A DNA stretch of 5,926 nt, taken from assembly GCA_903932385.1 (NCBI GenBank), contig CAIZGA010000486.1, positions 1-5,926 on the forward strand, written 5' to 3'. Numbering within the stretch: the stretch's first letter is position 1; each line of letters begins with the position of its first letter. Below are positions 5,789 through 5,926 of the stretch, piece after piece. The stretch is from an uncultured Acidobacteriota bacterium. Lineage in GTDB: Bacteria > Acidobacteriota > Terriglobia > Terriglobales > Acidobacteriaceae. The notes below the pieces were generated by a model that was given only the letters and a program-made list of their open reading frames with translations, searched no databases and was not told the DNA's origin. Both the position numbers and the translations under genes were made by a program.

Positions 5789-5926
5789 TTAGATGCCGAC
5801 GCCGTATTCCACACCGGTCATCTCATCGCCGGCATGGGCGTAGAAATCATATGGTGTGCGCTGGTTGAACTTATAACGCTGGCGCAATTCGCGGCCAATG
5901 ATGAGCCCCAGCGCGACCGCGCTGAA
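5789..5926 (-). CDS. C-terminal end of an unrecognised, probably membrane-anchored protein (partial)
   Basis: The minus strand is open from the right edge to TAA at 5791-5789, giving 45 residues. It begins with a hydrophobic stretch (FSAVALGLIIG), then a basic and polar tail (RELRQRYKFNQ, then RTPYDFYAH) ending in GVEYGVGI. This looks like a last membrane helix followed by a cytoplasmic tail, but I do not recognise the family. Placement of the stop just before a minus-strand terminator (5740-5765) supports it as a real gene end. It converges on aconitase. Confidence 0.65.
   Translation of the reverse strand, partial: FSAVALGLIIGRELRQRYKFNQRTPYDFYAHAGDEMTGVEYGVGI

Overview
The window reads as ordinary chromosomal DNA from a GC-rich, free-living bacterium. 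Gene content and protein style (Nramp metal transporter, secreted galactose mutarotase, AcnA-type aconitase, small orphan gene between them) suggest a soil Acidobacteriota-like organism. That is an impression from sequence style, not a proof. I see no insertion sequence, CRISPR array, phage gene, tRNA or rRNA.

Layout: (1) 3-1082, plus strand: C-terminal four fifths of an Nramp (MntH-type) metal ion transporter, cut by the window edge. (2) 1097-1128: hairpin between two convergent genes, probably a shared terminator. (3) 1145-2263, minus strand: aldose 1-epimerase with an N-terminal signal-like segment and a second, well-placed internal ribosome binding site. (4) 2264-2415: divergent intergenic region with an 8-bp dyad. 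(5) 2416-2649, plus strand: 77-residue helical, charged protein of unknown function. (6) 2650-2969: 320-base non-coding leader with a promoter-like site, a strong 46-base hairpin, competing pairings and a perfect 7-bp-arm palindrome just upstream of aconitase. (7) 2970-5714, plus strand: aconitate hydratase A, complete in length and motifs but interrupted by one in-frame TAG at codon 160. (8) 5740-5765: strong GAAA-capped hairpin, best as a terminator for the minus strand. (9) 5789-5926, minus strand: C-terminal 45 residues of an unrecognised, probably membrane-anchored protein.

The genes do not form an operon: strands alternate and hairpins separate them. Functionally they are housekeeping: metal uptake, sugar anomer interconversion and the citrate-to-isocitrate step of the TCA cycle. 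The one striking feature is the aconitase amber codon. The reading frame continues on both sides with conserved family sequence and no other lesion, so it is a sequencing or assembly error, a very recent inactivating mutation, or (least likely) a suppressed or read-through stop. I did not find convincing evidence of a new biological system.
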